NCBI GenBank assembly: GCA_025361085.1
Contig: JANYAX010000023.1
Location: 1 to 36,414, forward strand
Reading direction: 5' to 3'
DNA length: 36,414 nt
Source: Candidatus Nomurabacteria bacterium
GTDB lineage: Bacteria; Patescibacteriota; Minisyncoccia; Phycocordibacterales; UBA9973
The position numbers and the translations under genes were made by a program. Below are positions 24,968 to 33,700 of this stretch, in pieces (position 1 is the stretch's first letter; each line of letters opens with the position of its first letter). The notes below the pieces were generated by a model. That model worked only from the letters and a program-made list of their open reading frames with translations, was not told where the DNA came from and did no database searches.

Positions 24968-25462
24968 ATGAAAAAATTAAATGAGTTAATTCGGCAAAGT
25001 GGGAATATCTATTCTATTCCATCTCATGAATTTATTGACTGTCTTCGTGAGTATTTTAAGGGGATTGATAATATTGATATGGGATTTGTTCCTACCGAAA
25101 TCATGAAAGTTATTAATACAAAAGAAAGCACCTCGATGCTTTTTATTGTAAAGATAAATGAGAAAGGTACTCCGGATAAAATTGTCATGTTGATGTTTGA
25201 AGAGAATGATTTTTATTGCAAAATTTATCCGAGTTTTCAATCGGTTCCTTCTTATTCACTGAAGAATAAATGGACAAAAGAAGATGAGTTTCTTTCTGTT
25301 GTCGAAGAGATCTATATGTTTTTTGATGAAGAAGAAACCGGTATTCTTTTTGGGGAAGGACAATTTATCTTAAATGTGCTAAATGATTCACCTCACCGTG
25401 AATTTAGAAGATTGATGCATTATTTGAAAAGTTGCGACTTCTCTGGATTGGAAGTAGCATAA
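24968..25462 (+). CDS. Hypothetical protein (164 aa)
   Basis: Isolated ORF between terminators; TTGACA at 24909-24914. Confidence 0.65.
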   Translation: MKKLNELIRQSGNIYSIPSHEFIDCLREYFKGIDNIDMGFVPTEIMKVINTKESTSMLFIVKINEKGTPDKIVMLMFEENDFYCKIYPSFQSVPSYSLKNKWTKEDEFLSVVEEIYMFFDEEETGILFGEGQFILNVLNDSPHREFRRLMHYLKSCDFSGLEVA

Positions 25463-25571
25463 GACATTATATAAATATTTTTACCCCGGGGATTCCCTGG
25501 GGTTTTATTTGACAATTATATTGAGAAATAATAAGGTAAATATAAATTGAACAAAAAAGAAAGGGGTAAAT

Positions 25572-25931
25572 ATGTATGCAACCTTAGGTTTGCTAGATAA
25601 ATCAAATTATAAAAGCATATGTTTTAAATCATACAGAGATGCAAAAAGATTTAAACGCTTTGTGCGTGTCTTTATTGAAGAAATAAAAAAGAAGAATGAT
25701 TATGATTTTTATTGGGTTTCGACAGATGTAAGAATTAAGTGGAGTTTAAGGGTTCCAAGGCTTTCAGAAAATAATCTGAAAGAGACGCTAATTAAAGAAA
25801 TGTTACATTTAATTTTGGTATCAAGAACAGGTAAGAGAATACCAGATATCGAGGTCGAGGTTTCTTTAAAAAAAATCGGCAAGGTTGTTTCTTTCAAAAT
25901 TGGGAAATTACCCAAAAGAATAAAATCGTGA
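25572..25931 (+). CDS. Hypothetical protein (119 aa), SD-led
   Basis: GAAAGGGG SD before ATG; TTGACA ~60 nt upstream; terminator downstream (25947-25973). Confidence 0.65.
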   Translation: MYATLGLLDKSNYKSICFKSYRDAKRFKRFVRVFIEEIKKKNDYDFYWVSTDVRIKWSLRVPRLSENNLKETLIKEMLHLILVSRTGKRIPDIEVEVSLKKIGKVVSFKIGKLPKRIKS

Positions 25932-25946
25932 TTAATCACTCAAATA

Positions 25947-25973
25947 TCCGGTCTCACAAGGTCCGGATATTTA
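25947..25973 (+). terminator. Terminator-like hairpin
   Basis: ATATCCGG-tctcacaaggt-CCGGATAT. Confidence 0.7.
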
Positions 25974-26045
25974 ATTTTATTTAACCTCATAAATTAGATT
26001 ATTTTTTAAATTTGAAGTATAATAGAAAAATATTAATAATAAATA

Positions 26046-26069
26046 TCACCTAAGTTTGCAACTTGGTGA
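26046..26069 (+). promoter_or_regulatory. Leader hairpin of basic microprotein
   Basis: TCACCtAAGTT-tgc-AACTTgGTGA. Confidence 0.55.
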
Positions 26070-26084
26070 ATAAAAGTAATAAAT

Positions 26085-26210
26085 ATGGCAAAAAGAGCTA
26101 CATCACTTCACCCACATGTGAAATCAAGGCATTCAAAAAAGACAGCAAAAAGACTCGCAGTTAAGAAAGTAATGCTTGAAAAGAAAAAAGGTAAAAAAGG
26201 GAAAAAATAA
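26085..26210 (+). CDS. Highly basic 41-aa microprotein
   Basis: MAKRATSLHPHVKSRHSKKTAKRLAVKKVMLEKKKGKKGKK*; not in ORF track; followed by a terminator-like hairpin (AAAACCagcgtaaaataacgccGGTTTTTC). Confidence 0.7.
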   Translation: MAKRATSLHPHVKSRHSKKTAKRLAVKKVMLEKKKGKKGKK

Positions 26211-26426
26211 GATTTCGAAAAACCAGCGTAAAATAACGCCGGTTTTTCTATACTCTTGACAAATTCATCTGATAGTTATATACTATAAGAGTAAGTTGTA
26301 TTCTCATTGGTTTCATCGCTTTTTAAGCGCCTAATATAATGTCTTATCCCTTGTGGTAATCTTTATGGAAATCAAAGGGTAATTCCAGTCCGTCTTACTT
26401 TTATATTTATAGACTGGAAAGATATT

Positions 26427-27737
26427 ATGTATAAAAATAAAAATAGCCATGGCTCTGGCCAAGGCCGTCCTTCCTCGTCAAGAACAAGTGGAGGCAGACC
26501 TGCATCTCATAGTGCAGGTCAATCAAGATCTAATCATGGTGGTCAAAAGAATGGTTTTCATAGTCGTTCATCTAATACATCTAATAATCGTCCATTCGGG
26601 AATCGACAAAAATCGAAGGGGCGTTTTGGTGGAACATCAATCCATCCATCGCGTTTCGTGTGCAAAGCTGATCCGATTATCGAAAGTGCTCCATATGTTC
26701 CAGTTCACAAATTTTCACAATTTAAAATTAGTGAAATTATTAAAGATAATATAATTAAAAAAGGTTATATTACACCAACACCGATTCAAGATATGGCTAT
26801 TCCTCATGTTTTAAATGGAAGAGATGTAGTTGGAATTGCAAATACTGGAACTGGTAAAACGGCGGCTTTTCTCATTCCACTACTCGATAAAATTGTAAAC
26901 AATCCACGTGAAAAAGTTTTGATAATTGTTCCAACTCGTGAACTTGCAACACAAATAAATGATGAGTTATTCGGATTCAAAGGCAATCTCCGAGTATATT
27001 CTGTTTGTTGTGTTGGTGGTGTCGGGATTCAAGGTCAAATATATAATCTTCGCCGTCAGCATAATTTTGTAATCGGGACGCCAGGACGTTTAAAAGATCT
27101 TGTTGATCGCAAGGTTATTCATCTTTCAGAATTTAAAACAATTGTTCTCGATGAGGCAGATAGAATGCTCGACATGGGGTTCATCGCTGATATGCGTTAC
27201 TTGATGGCCAACATGGCTCCCAATCGCCAAACGCTTTTCTTTTCGGCTACGACGACAAATGAGATTAATAAATTAATTGAAGAATTTCTAACTAATCCTG
27301 AAAAAATTTCAGTGAAGACAGGGGATACAGCAAGAAATGTCGAACAAGATATTGTTCGCGTTCGACATGGTGAAGACAAAGTCGAATCACTTGAATGTCT
27401 CCTTGCTAAAAAAGAATTTTCAAAAGTTTTAATTTTTGGACGAACAAAACATGGAGTTGAAAAGCTTTGTCAGACTTTGGTTAAGAGTGGATTCAAAGCA
27501 GAGTCGATTCATGGTGATAAAAATCAATCTCGTCGTCAAAGTGCACTTAAAGCCTTTCGTGAAAATCATAGTCAAATACTCGTAGCAACCGATGTTGCTG
27601 CTCGTGGTCTCGATATCCCAAACGTAACTCACGTTATTAATTTCGATATTCCTGCAACTTATGAAGACTATGTCCACCGCATTGGCCGTACTGGCCGAGC
27701 GAACCAAGTTGGGGTTGCACTAACGTTCGTAAATTAA
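26427..27737 (+). CDS. DEAD-box RNA helicase with S/G/R-rich N-terminus
   Basis: TPTPIQDMAIPHVLNGRDVVGIANTGTGKTAAF, PTRELATQI, VLDEADRMLDMGF, FSATTT, VATDVAARGLDIPNVTHVINFDIP, YVHRIGRTGRA. Confidence 0.97.
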   Translation: MYKNKNSHGSGQGRPSSSRTSGGRPASHSAGQSRSNHGGQKNGFHSRSSNTSNNRPFGNRQKSKGRFGGTSIHPSRFVCKADPIIESAPYVPVHKFSQFKISEIIKDNIIKKGYITPTPIQDMAIPHVLNGRDVVGIANTGTGKTAAFLIPLLDKIVNNPREKVLIIVPTRELATQINDELFGFKGNLRVYSVCCVGGVGIQGQIYNLRRQHNFVIGTPGRLKDLVDRKVIHLSEFKTIVLDEADRMLDMGFIADMRYLMANMAPNRQTLFFSATTTNEINKLIEEFLTNPEKISVKTGDTARNVEQDIVRVRHGEDKVESLECLLAKKEFSKVLIFGRTKHGVEKLCQTLVKSGFKAESIHGDKNQSRRQSALKAFRENHSQILVATDVAARGLDIPNVTHVINFDIPATYEDYVHRIGRTGRANQVGVALTFVN

Positions 27738-27777
27738 AATAAACTTTAAAATTTTTTTGTGTTATAATTAAAAGCGT

Positions 27778-28371
27778 ATGGAAAATTTTAAATTTGCGGT
27801 TGCATCAATCATTATCATTGTTATACTTGGACTCGGTGGTTATTGGGCATTTACAACGATAGAATCTGGAAGTTCCCATGTAGATAGCCAAAAACTAAAA
27901 GAATCTGAAGCTAAAAATAAAGATTTAACAAAAAAAGTTGCTGATTTAGAGAAACAAATTAGTCTTTTGCAAGCAGATAAAGAACAAGTATTGGCTGATC
28001 AAGCACAGGCCAAGGCCATCCTTGATGCAGAAGTTAGTAAGGCACAAACTACTACAATACCGATAAAGACGACTACGACATCTACCACCACAAAACCAGT
28101 TGTTTCTAAAAATCAAACTCTTATCAATGAATTACAAAAGCTTGCGGATAATAAAGTTTATCTCAAATTGAAATCTCAAGGAACGGCGGTGGGCTCTGTT
28201 CAAAAGTTTTTGAATCTTTATAATAAGACATCAAATAAGGTTGATAATGACTACGGCGCAAGTACCGTGACAGCTGTGAAGAATTATCAGAAGGCAGTGG
28301 GGATAACGGCTGACGGAGAAACAGGACCAAGTACTTACTTGAAAATGATCGTGTGGTTAAAGAACTATTAA
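27778..28371 (+). CDS. Membrane-anchored coiled-coil protein with C-terminal peptidoglycan-binding (PG_binding_1-like) domain
   Basis: N-terminal TM, coiled coil, then GTAVGSVQKFLNLYNKTSNKVDNDYGASTVTAVKNYQKAVGITADGETGPSTY. Confidence 0.85.
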   Translation: MENFKFAVASIIIIVILGLGGYWAFTTIESGSSHVDSQKLKESEAKNKDLTKKVADLEKQISLLQADKEQVLADQAQAKAILDAEVSKAQTTTIPIKTTTTSTTTKPVVSKNQTLINELQKLADNKVYLKLKSQGTAVGSVQKFLNLYNKTSNKVDNDYGASTVTAVKNYQKAVGITADGETGPSTYLKMIVWLKNY

Positions 28372-28408
28372 TTATATATTTATAATCAGCTTTCAGAGTA
28401 TTTTTTAC

Positions 28409-28625
28409 TTGACAAAATTGGTGATAAATGCAATACTTATGACAAATTCCATCGGGTTAATGGATAGTTGCAATATCATTAACCCAGGAATTATCTTTCA
28501 GAGCTTAGATTTCAGCAGGGTGCGGTCTTCCCAATTCCGTTACCCTGCCATGGGAATTCAGTTCGCTTTAAGCGAACGTCAACATATAAGAGACATTTCT
28601 ATTGCGATAGGAATGTCTTTCTTTT
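28409..28625 (+). ncRNA. Candidate structured ncRNA or leader with own promoter and terminator
   Basis: TTGACA (28409-28414) + TGCAATACT -10; hairpins AATTCC..GGGTTAATG/CATTAACCC..GGAATT, GCAGGGT/ACCCTGC, GTTCGCTT/AAGCGAAC; terminator GACATTtcTAT..ATAggAATGTC-TTTCTTTTTT. Confidence 0.6.
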
Positions 28626-28676
28626 TTATATGTGGAAATTTTCAAAAATTAAAATATTTATGATATTATATGGTAT

Positions 28677-30188
28677 ATGTTAAAAGATATACCAGTTTTC
28701 TTGGCCATGTTTCCTTTTTTAGTTTTCCTTTATTTATTATTTGTTCAGAAAGTTCCATTACTTTGGTCGTCGGTACTAACTTTGGCTATTTATACAATAC
28801 TCTCCATTTTCTATTGGCACATATTACCGTCATTTTTATACATTTCGTATGGAAAAGGATTTTTTGTTGGACTCGATATTTTCATAATTATTTTCGGTGC
28901 AGTTTTCTTTCTTGAAATATTAAAAGATTTAAAAATAATCAAACACATCTCATATTATCTAGGTGGACTTTCTAAAGATTATAGAGTGCAAATAATTATC
29001 ATTGCTTGGTTCCTTGAATGTTTTATCGAAGGTACCGCCGGTTTCGGGACACCAGCTGCGATTGCTGTACCGATTCTCATGGGGCTCGGTCTCACGCCGA
29101 TAAGAGCATTGATCGTCGGGCTTCTCGGTAATAGTACTCCGGGAGTCTTTGGTGCGGCTGGCACGCCGATCAAAATGGGATTAGTTGGATTGAACACTGC
29201 AATGGTTCCACTTTACGCTGCGCTTCTCAACCTTGTTGGATTTTTAGTTCCAGTATTTATGCTTTGGGTTATTACCAATGGAAGAGAAAATAGAAAAAAA
29301 GAATTTATCAAAGCATTACCGTTTGCGATATTCTCGGGATTACTTTTTGTTGTTCCTTCATTAATTTTCGTTTCGCTTGGCCAAGAATTTCCATCGATCC
29401 TCGGTTCAATCTTCGGATTGATAGTAATTGTAATAACTGTAAAGTTGGGGTTCTTGGTTCCTAAAGAACAAATTTCTCTTATTGAAGAAAATAAAGAAGA
29501 ACAAAAAGAAGAAGCTTCACTATCACCATTCAAATCTTTTTTGCCTTACATTATTCTCATAGTCTTACTCATTTTGGGAAAAATGTTTTTAGGTGGTTTG
29601 GGGATACCGTTATCGCTTGGATTTTCTCATACTTTCAATATATTTAATCCAGGATTTATTTTTATCATTTCTGGATTACTTGTAGTTTTGATTTGGAAAG
29701 AAAAATGGGGGACAATTCATAGTTCAATGAAGAGAGCATGGAAGGGGGCGATCTATCCTTTCTTTGTTGTTTTTTCAATGCTCGCAATGGTTCAAATAAT
29801 GATAAATTCTGGGAATAATTATTCTGGAATTTTATCGGCGATCAATCTAATCACTCATAGTTTTGAGACTACACTTCTGCCATTTTTTGCCCCATTCATT
29901 GGGGCCTTTGGTGCATTTATGACTGGGAGTGTAACTGTCTCAAATATCATGTTTGGTCATTTGTTTAATATGGCCGCTACCAATCTCGGCATGGATTCTA
30001 TGCTGATATTGTCACTGGGGGTTGTAGGAGCCGCTGCTGGTAATATGATCGCACTTGCGGATATACTGACCGCTGAGGCTGTAACAGGGGTCAAAAATGG
30101 CGAAATACACGTTTTGAAGGGGGTTATTGTTCCTTGTATTACTTATTTATTTATACTCGGTGTTATTGGTTTTATAATTCTTGGATGA
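28677..30188 (+). CDS. lctP: L-lactate permease family transporter
   Basis: 503 aa polytopic; WFLECFIEGTAGFGTPAAIAVPILMGLGLTPIRA; GAFGAFMTGSVTVSNIMFG; GNMIALADILTAEAVTG. Confidence 0.92.
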   Translation: MLKDIPVFLAMFPFLVFLYLLFVQKVPLLWSSVLTLAIYTILSIFYWHILPSFLYISYGKGFFVGLDIFIIIFGAVFFLEILKDLKIIKHISYYLGGLSKDYRVQIIIIAWFLECFIEGTAGFGTPAAIAVPILMGLGLTPIRALIVGLLGNSTPGVFGAAGTPIKMGLVGLNTAMVPLYAALLNLVGFLVPVFMLWVITNGRENRKKEFIKALPFAIFSGLLFVVPSLIFVSLGQEFPSILGSIFGLIVIVITVKLGFLVPKEQISLIEENKEEQKEEASLSPFKSFLPYIILIVLLILGKMFLGGLGIPLSLGFSHTFNIFNPGFIFIISGLLVVLIWKEKWGTIHSSMKRAWKGAIYPFFVVFSMLAMVQIMINSGNNYSGILSAINLITHSFETTLLPFFAPFIGAFGAFMTGSVTVSNIMFGHLFNMAATNLGMDSMLILSLGVVGAAAGNMIALADILTAEAVTGVKNGEIHVLKGVIVPCITYLFILGVIGFIILG

Positions 30189-30204
30189 TATAATAGAGCA
30201 ATAT

Positions 30205-30600
30205 ATGAGAAAAATATTAAATGTAATTCATAAAGTTTTTGATGAAATAGAAAATAAAGCAAGAATTAAGTTGGTTCACCACCCATTGGTGTATGCGTTT
30301 ATCGGTAGTGTCGGTATAGTTTCAATATGGCGAGGGATTTGGCATATTTCAGATGATTGGGGTATTTCTAGTTGGGCGTCTTTGATCTTCGGGACATTCA
30401 TAACAATGATTACTGGACTTTTCGTTTCATTTTTCATCGGTGAGAATATAATTATTTCTGGGCTCAACAAAGAAAAGAGAATTGACGAAAAAACCGAAGA
30501 AGAAATTCACAAAGAGAGAACTGCCTTAACCGATATAGAAAAAGACATCAAAGAGATTAAAGAAACTCTCATTAGATTAGAAAATAAAAAGAATAAATAA
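30205..30600 (+). CDS. Small conserved membrane protein
   Basis: LVHHPLVYAFIGSVGIVSIWRGIWHISDDWG; start ATG 30205, 10 nt after TATAAT (30189-30194), rather than track start 30181. Confidence 0.8.
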   Translation: MRKILNVIHKVFDEIENKARIKLVHHPLVYAFIGSVGIVSIWRGIWHISDDWGISSWASLIFGTFITMITGLFVSFFIGENIIISGLNKEKRIDEKTEEEIHKERTALTDIEKDIKEIKETLIRLENKKNK

Positions 30601-30608
30601 TTCTAAAA

Positions 30609-31478
30609 TTATTTATTGAAAGGTAGTTCAATAAAGAAAGTTGTGCCTTCACTTGGTCCATTTGATTTGGCATATATTCTTCCGTGGTGACGTCTAATAA
30701 TTTGATGTGATAGATATAATTTCAAACCCATGCCATCTGTATTCATGAGTTTGGCAGCTTTCCCCCGGTAGAATTTAGAGAAAATCATGATCTTGTCTTT
30801 CGTTTCTAGGCCTATACCTGTGTCGCTAATATAAAGAGTCAATCCTTTGCTTGTAGAGATACAATCAATAAGTATCTTGCCTCCTGGCTTGGTATAAAAA
30901 ACGGCATTTTCTACAATCGAATCGATAACAAAAGATATTTTTTTCAAATCAAGAGTTAAAAGTGGGATACCAGCGAATGTCGAGACACTGAAAGTGATAT
31001 TTTTCTTGTTGATATTGTTCGCATATTTCTTCATCGATTTTTCTATTATTTCTCTTATCGAAAGAGCCTCGAAATTATATCCAGAAATATTTTTAATATT
31101 TTTTATTCCTACTAAAATATCTACAACACCAAGAACTCTGTCTATGCCATTATTTATATTTTGCAAATACATGAACTTTTCGTTTTGTGGAATATTTTTT
31201 TCAAGTTCTTTTGTATACCAAGTCATACTTGTAAGAGGAGTTCTAAATGTGTGGTTTACTATAGATATTATTTCTTCTTCTAGTCTATCCTTAGTTGCCA
31301 AAAAATATATATATTTGTAACATATATATATCATACTAATGAAGAAAATAGTGGGGATCACAAATCCTGGTAAATTATAGAGAGTAGATATTTTGTCTTT
31401 TTGTATTATCAAGAAAAAGATAAAGACAATATAAATTACCCAAGATGAAATTTTAAGTGTTTTCAAAAATTTGCCCAT
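30609..31478 (-). CDS. Membrane sensor histidine kinase
   Basis: VNHTFRTPLTSMTWYTKEL (H-box), VIDSIVENAVFYTKPGGKI (N-box), LYISDTGIGLETKDKIMIFSKFYRG, GMGLKLYLSHQIIRRHHGRIYAKS. Start at 31478 favoured by TACAAT 6 nt upstream. Confidence 0.93.
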   Translation of the reverse strand: MGKFLKTLKISSWVIYIVFIFFLIIQKDKISTLYNLPGFVIPTIFFISMIYICYKYIYFLATKDRLEEEIISIVNHTFRTPLTSMTWYTKELEKNIPQNEKFMYLQNINNGIDRVLGVVDILVGIKNIKNISGYNFEALSIREIIEKSMKKYANNINKKNITFSVSTFAGIPLLTLDLKKISFVIDSIVENAVFYTKPGGKILIDCISTSKGLTLYISDTGIGLETKDKIMIFSKFYRGKAAKLMNTDGMGLKLYLSHQIIRRHHGRIYAKSNGPSEGTTFFIELPFNK

Positions 31479-31546
31479 ATACATATTGTATATCTTTTGG
31501 GAACTTTTATAAAGCACAAAAACGATAGTTTTGATATAATATAGAT

Positions 31547-31780
31547 ATGTTTATTAAAGTAAGGGTTGTTGCTGGAGTTAAAAAGGAAGAAGTTAAGAAA
31601 AAGGGAGAGGACACATACCTTATCTCTGTGCGAGAACCAGCAGAAAGGAATATGGCGAATAGAAGAGTTTGTGAAATTGTGGCGTCATTATTTGAAATAA
31701 ATGTGAAATCTGTGCGTATTATAAGTGGGTATCAAAGCCCAAACAAAATATTATCAGTTAATTTTAAAGAAGATCATTAA
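31547..31780 (+). CDS. DUF167 (YggU-like) protein
   Basis: IKVRVVAGVKKEEV...YLISVREPAERNMANRRVCEIVASLF. Confidence 0.88.
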   Translation: MFIKVRVVAGVKKEEVKKKGEDTYLISVREPAERNMANRRVCEIVASLFEINVKSVRIISGYQSPNKILSVNFKEDH

Positions 31781-31841
31781 ATTAATATAAATTTAACAAA
31801 TGTAGGTTATAATAGAATTATTAATAATAAAATATAAAAAT

Positions 31842-32228
31842 ATGATAAACACAAATATAAAAGCAACGAATATGGAATTGACAGGTGCCATCACTGATTA
31901 TGTTAATAAGCGTTTGGTTGGTATTGAAAAATTTGTGAAAGATGAAGATAAGGTTTTAGTTTATATTGAAGTTGGTAAAACCACAAATCATCACAGGCAA
32001 GGAGATATCTTTCGAGCTGAATTCAATGTAGATATATCTGGAAATAAATTTTATACCTTTTCCGAAAAAGAAGATTTGTACTATGCAATCGATGATGCAA
32101 AAGAAGAAATAATTCGTCAGATAACAAATAATAAAGATCGTAAACAAACCTTATTTAAGAGGGGAGCAATAAGTGTGAAGAAGATGCTAAGGGGGATGTC
32201 TAGGCGTGACCCATCAACCTCAAAATAA
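31842..32228 (+). CDS. hpf: Ribosome hibernation-promoting factor/RaiA family
   Basis: IKATNMELTGAITDYVNKRLVGIEKFV...FRAEFNVDISGNKFYTFSEKEDLYYAIDDAKEEIIRQI. Confidence 0.9.
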   Translation: MINTNIKATNMELTGAITDYVNKRLVGIEKFVKDEDKVLVYIEVGKTTNHHRQGDIFRAEFNVDISGNKFYTFSEKEDLYYAIDDAKEEIIRQITNNKDRKQTLFKRGAISVKKMLRGMSRRDPSTSK

Positions 32229-32230
32229 TA

Positions 32231-33115
32231 TCAGTTTTGCTTTAAAAAATCTTCGTAATCTATTTCCTTTTTACCTTCAGGAATTACACGTTTTATGATA
32301 AATTGGTCATCTTTTAAGATGGCTAATTTTATTTTAACTCGTATTTTTTTGTCTTTTTTTGTAATAAAAAAATATGTTCCAGGCCAACCGAAGTAAGCTC
32401 GGTATTTATTGTAGTTTTTGATTGAATCATTTGTTAGGTCAAGCTCTCCATCTTCTTTGTTTATTTTTTTACAATAAGTTGCTTTTTCTTCGTCTTGTTT
32501 TTTAAGAGTGATCGTCTTATTTAATATTTTTGGTAAAGTCTCACAGAGTAAATCCCCACCCATTTTTATCAATGAATTCCTTAATTCTTCTTTGGTTTCA
32601 TTTATACCAATAGCAATTTCCTTTTCTGCAATAATTGGACCGCTATCAAGTTTGAATTCCATTTGTTGAATGCTTACACCTGTTGTCTCATCTCCATTTA
32701 ATAGTGCAGATTCAAGAGGTGAAGCGCCTCGGTATTTTGGAAGAAGGGAATAATGTATATTTATTGTTCCCAACTCTGGAGTTTTAATAAGAGCGTCTGG
32801 AAGTATTTTACCGTAAGCAACAACTACGTAAAGATCTACCGAGGCAGATTCACGTGGTAAACTACGAAAAGAATTTGCTTGGGCAGATAATTTTTCTATA
32901 AATTCTGGAGTAATTTTTTCTGGTTTTAAACAAGTGATATTGTGCGCTTCTGCCCATTTGGAAACAGGGCTTGGAGTTAGATGAAGCCCGCGACCAGCGG
33001 GTTTGTCGGGGGAAGTTATTATTACCAAAGGCAAATATCCATTATCAAAAAGTATATCAAGTGTACGACTTGCTATATCTGGTGTACCCCAAAACGCAAA
33101 ATTTAAATTATTCAT
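32231..33115 (-). CDS. fmt: Methionyl-tRNA formyltransferase with short internal insertion
   Basis: FAFWGTPDIASRTLDILF...SPDKPAGRGLHLTPSPVSKWA...VVAYGKILP...INIHYSLLPKYRGASPLESALLNGDETTGVSIQQM. Confidence 0.95.
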   Translation of the reverse strand: MNNLNFAFWGTPDIASRTLDILFDNGYLPLVIITSPDKPAGRGLHLTPSPVSKWAEAHNITCLKPEKITPEFIEKLSAQANSFRSLPRESASVDLYVVVAYGKILPDALIKTPELGTINIHYSLLPKYRGASPLESALLNGDETTGVSIQQMEFKLDSGPIIAEKEIAIGINETKEELRNSLIKMGGDLLCETLPKILNKTITLKKQDEEKATYCKKINKEDGELDLTNDSIKNYNKYRAYFGWPGTYFFITKKDKKIRVKIKLAILKDDQFIIKRVIPEGKKEIDYEDFLKQN

Positions 33116-33117
33116 AA

Positions 33118-33654
33118 TTATTCTACGAGAATTTCTTGTAAATCTTTCGCTTTATCGATGAATAATATTCCATCTAAATGGTCTGTCTCGTGCTGAAATA
33201 TGTGAGCTAGCAAACCAGATCCTGACATTTCGAATTTTTTACCTCGTCCATCATAAGCTTCGACTGTTGCGCGAGTTGCACGTCGTACTTTACCGTAGAT
33301 CGGTCTGATAGAAAGACATCCTTCAGACATGAGTTTTTTGTCTTTAGATATTTTTTTAAGTATTGGATTTATAAAAACAAGATTTGGTTCTCTTTTTTTA
33401 TTTTGGTCCAAATGTTTTACTGGTTTTTCACCTCGGATAAAATCATCATCAAATATTTTACTTGAGACAACAAATACTCGAAGAGACACTCCTATTTGTG
33501 GAGCGGCAATAGCTACACCATCATACTGAGAATCAAGTGCCTCATTCATTTCAGCTATGATACTTTGTATTTTTGGTTTTTTGATACTATCTAAAGAAAT
33601 ATCTTTCGATATTTTTCGTAATATCTTATCATCATTTTGAACGATTATAACCAT
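33118..33654 (-). CDS. def: Peptide deformylase
   Basis: GVAIAAPQIGVSLRV, EGCLSIR, LAHIFQHETDHLDGILFID. Confidence 0.95.
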   Translation of the reverse strand: MVIIVQNDDKILRKISKDISLDSIKKPKIQSIIAEMNEALDSQYDGVAIAAPQIGVSLRVFVVSSKIFDDDFIRGEKPVKHLDQNKKREPNLVFINPILKKISKDKKLMSEGCLSIRPIYGKVRRATRATVEAYDGRGKKFEMSGSGLLAHIFQHETDHLDGILFIDKAKDLQEILVE

Positions 33655-33700
33655 TGTAGTACAAAATTTAAATATTAATTATTTTCTTCTTCTAATTCTT

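Noticed and set aside
28409-28663. 84-aa ORF
   Set aside because: Coincides with promoter, hairpins and terminator of a candidate ncRNA; starts at the -35 and has no RBS.
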